Source: Chitinophagales bacterium (GTDB lineage: Bacteria; Bacteroidota; Bacteroidia; Chitinophagales; UBA2359). Taken from it: a stretch of 64,000 bases of DNA. Shown here one piece after another: positions 61,815 through 64,000 of the stretch. The position numbers and the translations under genes were made by a program. The stretch spans positions 21,736-85,735 of the forward strand of contig JAEUUX010000066.1 in assembly GCA_016787295.1 (NCBI GenBank). Direction: 5' to 3'. The notes beneath the pieces were generated by a model. It saw nothing but the letters and a program-made list of their open reading frames with translations. It did not search any database and was not told the origin of the DNA. Within the stretch, counting starts at the first letter, position 1. Every line of letters begins with the position of its first letter.

Positions 61815-62312
61815 TTATGGATTTACTTTTGTAGCACCACCACGTTTCTTTTGTTCTTGCACATTGGTTTCTACTTTACCAGTAGTTTCATTAACTTTTA
61901 CTGCACCATTACGCTCTTTTTGGTCTTCTACGTTTTCGCCTGGTTTAGTAGTAGCTCCACCACGACCTTTTTGGTCTTTTACGGGAGGTGCTGGGGGTGG
62001 AGGCGTTGGTGTTGGTTTCGTTGTTGGAGGTGTTGGTTTTTTGACGGGCGGTGTGGCTACTTTTGTAGTAGGTTTTTTAGCAGCAGGCATAGCGGCTACT
62101 AATGAGTCGTATTTAGCCTTGATAGCTGTTTGAACGTTTTGTTCGCATGTTGCCAAAAGTTCTTGGCGTTTAGTGCTGATTTGTGCAGATGCAATAGAGT
62201 CTACCATAGCAGACTGACGGGCTGCTAATTCAGCAGGGTTGCCACCTTTGTCGCAGCTAAATAAGATAACCATAGCTAAGACAAATATTGGAAGTAAGGA
62301 TAATTTTTTCAT
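61815..62312 (-). CDS. Lipoprotein with Pro-rich linker and DQKxRGGA repeats
   Basis: 165 residues. The signal peptide ends in lipobox LFSC (Cys20). A helical segment (25-75) containing one Cys is followed by a Pro/Thr/Lys-rich linker (75-113). Three near-repeats follow: VKDQKGRGGAT, VEDQKERNGAV and VQEQKKRGGAT. The basic, glycine-containing tail might bind peptidoglycan, nucleic acid or another polyanion; that is a guess. It shares general design (signal, short Cys-bearing helix) with the next small lipoprotein upstream. No function is known to me. Confidence 0.75.
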   Translation of the reverse strand: MKKLSLLPIFVLAMVILFSCDKGGNPAELAARQSAMVDSIASAQISTKRQELLATCEQNVQTAIKAKYDSLVAAMPAAKKPTTKVATPPVKKPTPPTTKPTPTPPPPAPPVKDQKGRGGATTKPGENVEDQKERNGAVKVNETTGKVETNVQEQKKRGGATKVNP

Positions 62313-62410
62313 TAATTTTAAACTTTTTTAAGTTTTTTAATAAATTAGGAAAGCGATTTTTGTTAGATAATTTGTAGGGGCGTTGTTGTTTGGAGTGAGT
62401 GAAAAATTGC

Positions 62411-62668
62411 TTACTTTTTAGAGGCGGCTGCGCTGGCAGCTTGGTCAACTTTAATCATTGAGTCGGCTTGTGCCTTGATGGTTTTGGGTTCTAGACGACG
62501 CATACAAGCGGCGTTTACCGAGTCTTCAATAGGTTTGATTTGAGCCATGACGGTAGAGTCGGCTTTTTGGTTAACAACAGACATATCGATGGTAGCGCTC
62601 GATTTGTTACAACTTTGGAGCACGATAATTGTACCAACGACAATCAAAAAAGATTTAATGTGATTCAT
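62411..62668 (-). CDS. Small lipoprotein
   Basis: 85 residues from MNHIKSFLIVVGTIIVLQSC at 62668 (an ATG three codons upstream is possible). The lipobox LQSC gives a lipid-anchored N-terminus. The rest is helical and charged, with one further Cys (NAACMRRLEP) and an alanine-rich end. The layout parallels the helical part of the lipoprotein at 61815, including VDSIAS/EDSVNA-type segments around the Cys, so the two may be distant paralogues. Function unknown. Confidence 0.7.
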   Translation of the reverse strand: MNHIKSFLIVVGTIIVLQSCNKSSATIDMSVVNQKADSTVMAQIKPIEDSVNAACMRRLEPKTIKAQADSMIKVDQAASAAASKK

Positions 62669-62709
62669 GTTTTGCACATTTGGATTTAGTAAAAGTTAAT
62701 TTTTGGGCG

Positions 62710-62717
62710 CAAAGTTA
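62710..62717 (-). promoter_or_regulatory. -7 box TAACTTTG for the small lipoprotein
   Basis: Exact match on the minus strand 42 bp upstream of the start at 62668. Confidence 0.55.
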
Positions 62718-62823
62718 CAGCAAATTGTTGGAATTGTAACTTTTTTTTTAATTTTCTTTAATATTTTTTTTGTTTTTCGATATTATTATGCCTTATTTAG
62801 GGAATATGCTGTACAAAATTGCT

Positions 62824-62831
62824 TACCTTTG
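62824..62831 (+). promoter_or_regulatory. -7 box TACCTTTG for the sulfotransferase
   Basis: Exact match 33 bp upstream of the ATG at 62864. It excludes the upstream TTG at 62819 as start. Confidence 0.6.
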
Positions 62832-62863
62832 CGATTTTTTATGTAAAGTTAATAAACAATTGT

Positions 62864-63802
62864 ATGCTTCCCAAAGACCCTCATAATCATCAATTGCGGT
62901 TGCATTGGTATAGCCGTTTGATGAATTGGTATCGTTGGAACGATGCTGTCCAGATTCCATTATTTAATAGTGTGGCGCGTTTGGCGTTGCGTGGCAAGTA
63001 TGTTGTCGACCAATTGCATTTGGCTTTTTATCTACAGTATAGGCAAGAAAAATTGACACAATGGCAACAACAAACGCAATTTTTCTTTGTTTTGGCAAGC
63101 CCGCGTTCGGGTACAGTTTTTTTGACTGATTTATTATTGTCTCAAAAAAACATGGCTCAGGTAGAGCATGAAGCTAATATTACGGATTATTTGGCATACG
63201 CCGAGGCGATACGGTCGTCGGAGGCGGCTTTGGCATATATCCAGAATTTTAGGCGGCAAGATATGTTTTGGCGTTCGCACCGCAGTGGTAAGAAGTTGTA
63301 TGGCGAAGTAAATCCTTTTTTGGCGCTTCATGCCAAGGCGCTACAAATGTGTTTTCCCCAAGCACAACTATTTCATTTGGTCAAAGATGGTCGGACAATT
63401 GTGCGGTCTATGTTTTCGCGCAGCAAATTAGGAGCAAAAGACCCAATGGCAAAGCCTATTTTTCCGCCCCTAAATGACCCTTATCATGCTTGCTGGGATA
63501 CGATGAGCAGGTTTGAAAAAATTTGTTGGCAGTGGCAGTTCGAGAATCGCTATCTGCGCGAACAGATAGAAAATCGCCTTTATTTTGAACAATTAAGCAG
63601 CGATTATAGTTATTTTAAGACTCATTTTCTCGAAAAAATGGGTTTTGAGGTGAGCGAAACGGAGTGGAAAAACTATATTAACAGCCCCAAAAATGAATCG
63701 CCTGTTTATAGAATGCCACACCACAATGCTTGGTCGTCGGAGGAAAAAGCCGTTTTTGAGCGGATTTGTGGCGATGAAATGCGGGCATTGGGGTATTGGT
63801 AG
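62864..63802 (+). CDS. Sulfotransferase-family protein
   Basis: 312 residues, cytoplasmic. The PAPS 5'-phosphosulfate loop is seen as LASPRSGTVFLTDLLL (about 76-91) and the 3'-phosphate region as LFHLVKDGRTIVRSMFSR (about 169-186), the standard pair for this fold. The acceptor cannot be predicted; glycan, lipid or small-molecule acceptors all occur in bacteria. It is monocistronic, with its own promoter word, and is followed by dispersed repeat copy 4. Confidence 0.85.
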   Translation: MLPKDPHNHQLRLHWYSRLMNWYRWNDAVQIPLFNSVARLALRGKYVVDQLHLAFYLQYRQEKLTQWQQQTQFFFVLASPRSGTVFLTDLLLSQKNMAQVEHEANITDYLAYAEAIRSSEAALAYIQNFRRQDMFWRSHRSGKKLYGEVNPFLALHAKALQMCFPQAQLFHLVKDGRTIVRSMFSRSKLGAKDPMAKPIFPPLNDPYHACWDTMSRFEKICWQWQFENRYLREQIENRLYFEQLSSDYSYFKTHFLEKMGFEVSETEWKNYINSPKNESPVYRMPHHNAWSSEEKAVFERICGDEMRALGYW

Positions 63803-63842
63803 TGTTAATATTGCGGACTATTATACTACTGTTCCATTTTGC

Positions 63843-64000
63843 TTAAATAGTTCGATAATAACACATTGATTTATTTGGGCGTTTCCCTGCGGGTCGGGCT
63901 GCTACGGGCTTCGCTGCCGCTACGGTGCTTCGCAAGCTACGCACTGGCTAACGCCACCCTCCGCATCCCTAACGCGCTTCGCCATTCGAACAAAAATATC
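63843..64000 (+). repeat. Dispersed GC-rich intergenic repeat, copy 4 (reaches the window end)
   Basis: Core GGGCGTTTCCCTGCGGGTCG to CATCCCTAACGCGCTTCGCC at 63877-63984, with AT-rich flanks matching copy 3. Its far border may continue past the window. Confidence 0.85.

Noticed and set aside
1..64000. tRNA, rRNA, transposase, integrase or phage genes
   Set aside because: Looked for by eye through both strands; none could be supported.

Overview
The window looks like a chromosome segment of a Bacteroidota bacterium that uses the type IX secretion system (T9SS). The support is internal. Several very large secreted proteins end in type A or type B T9SS sorting domains. There are gingipain-like C25 proteins and many short lipoproteins. 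At least eighteen genes are preceded by the Bacteroidota promoter word TAnnTTTG. GC content looks moderate to low (about 40% by eye, not computed). No rRNA, tRNA, transposase, phage structural gene or CRISPR array was seen. A saprospirian or chitinophagian relative is plausible, but the sequence alone does not settle the class.

Layout. 1-4560: 3' part of a giant repeat-rich adhesin. 4.8-8.0 kb: leftward operon with a SpoIIE-type phosphatase, a conserved unknown with a kinase-like DFD motif, and two lipoproteins. 8.3-12.1 kb: very large type-B secreted protein. 12.4-16.3 kb: leftward run with a three-gene ATPase/nuclease-like cassette (candidate defence system) directly upstream of pdhA and a TPR membrane protein. 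16.5-18.9 kb: divergent hydrolase and phosphohexomutase. 18.9-21.4 kb: 2.5 kb without genes, filled by two unrelated tandem arrays. 21.4-25.2 kb: active-looking C25 peptidase. 25.8-31.2 kb: rightward lipoprotein, LRR protein, lipocalin-like protein, two small conserved proteins and a di-haem peroxidase. 31.2-38.7 kb: PagL-like deacylase, a pseudokinase-like protein, a Kazal-domain secreted protein, shikimate kinase and a seven-haem cytochrome-TPR protein.

38.7-48 kb is the most accessory-looking part. It has a TIR domain fused to WG repeats, the SpoIIM/RDD membrane pair, two DNA methyltransferases around a PD-(D/E)XK protein, a mitochondrial-type citrate synthase and a NADAR protein. 48.3-54.8 kb: a C25/PorU2-like protein that appears to have lost its catalytic residues, a 1.2 kb AT-rich gap with an 84-bp tandem repeat, a coiled-coil protein and a tandem pair of outer-membrane proteins. 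55.3-63.8 kb: M43 metalloprotease with a dockerin-like tail, OmpA-family porin, FKBP lipoprotein, small lipoproteins and a sulfotransferase. A GC-rich dispersed repeat of about 105-160 bp occurs four times (4.7, 45.3, 55.1 and 63.9 kb).

The best candidates for something undescribed are: the 14178-16333 ATPase + PD-(D/E)XK-like + small protein cassette; the TIR-WG fusion at 38735-40438; the two-level modular repeat at 19.2-19.8 kb with 30-bp perfect palindromes; and the 168-bp AT-rich array beside it.
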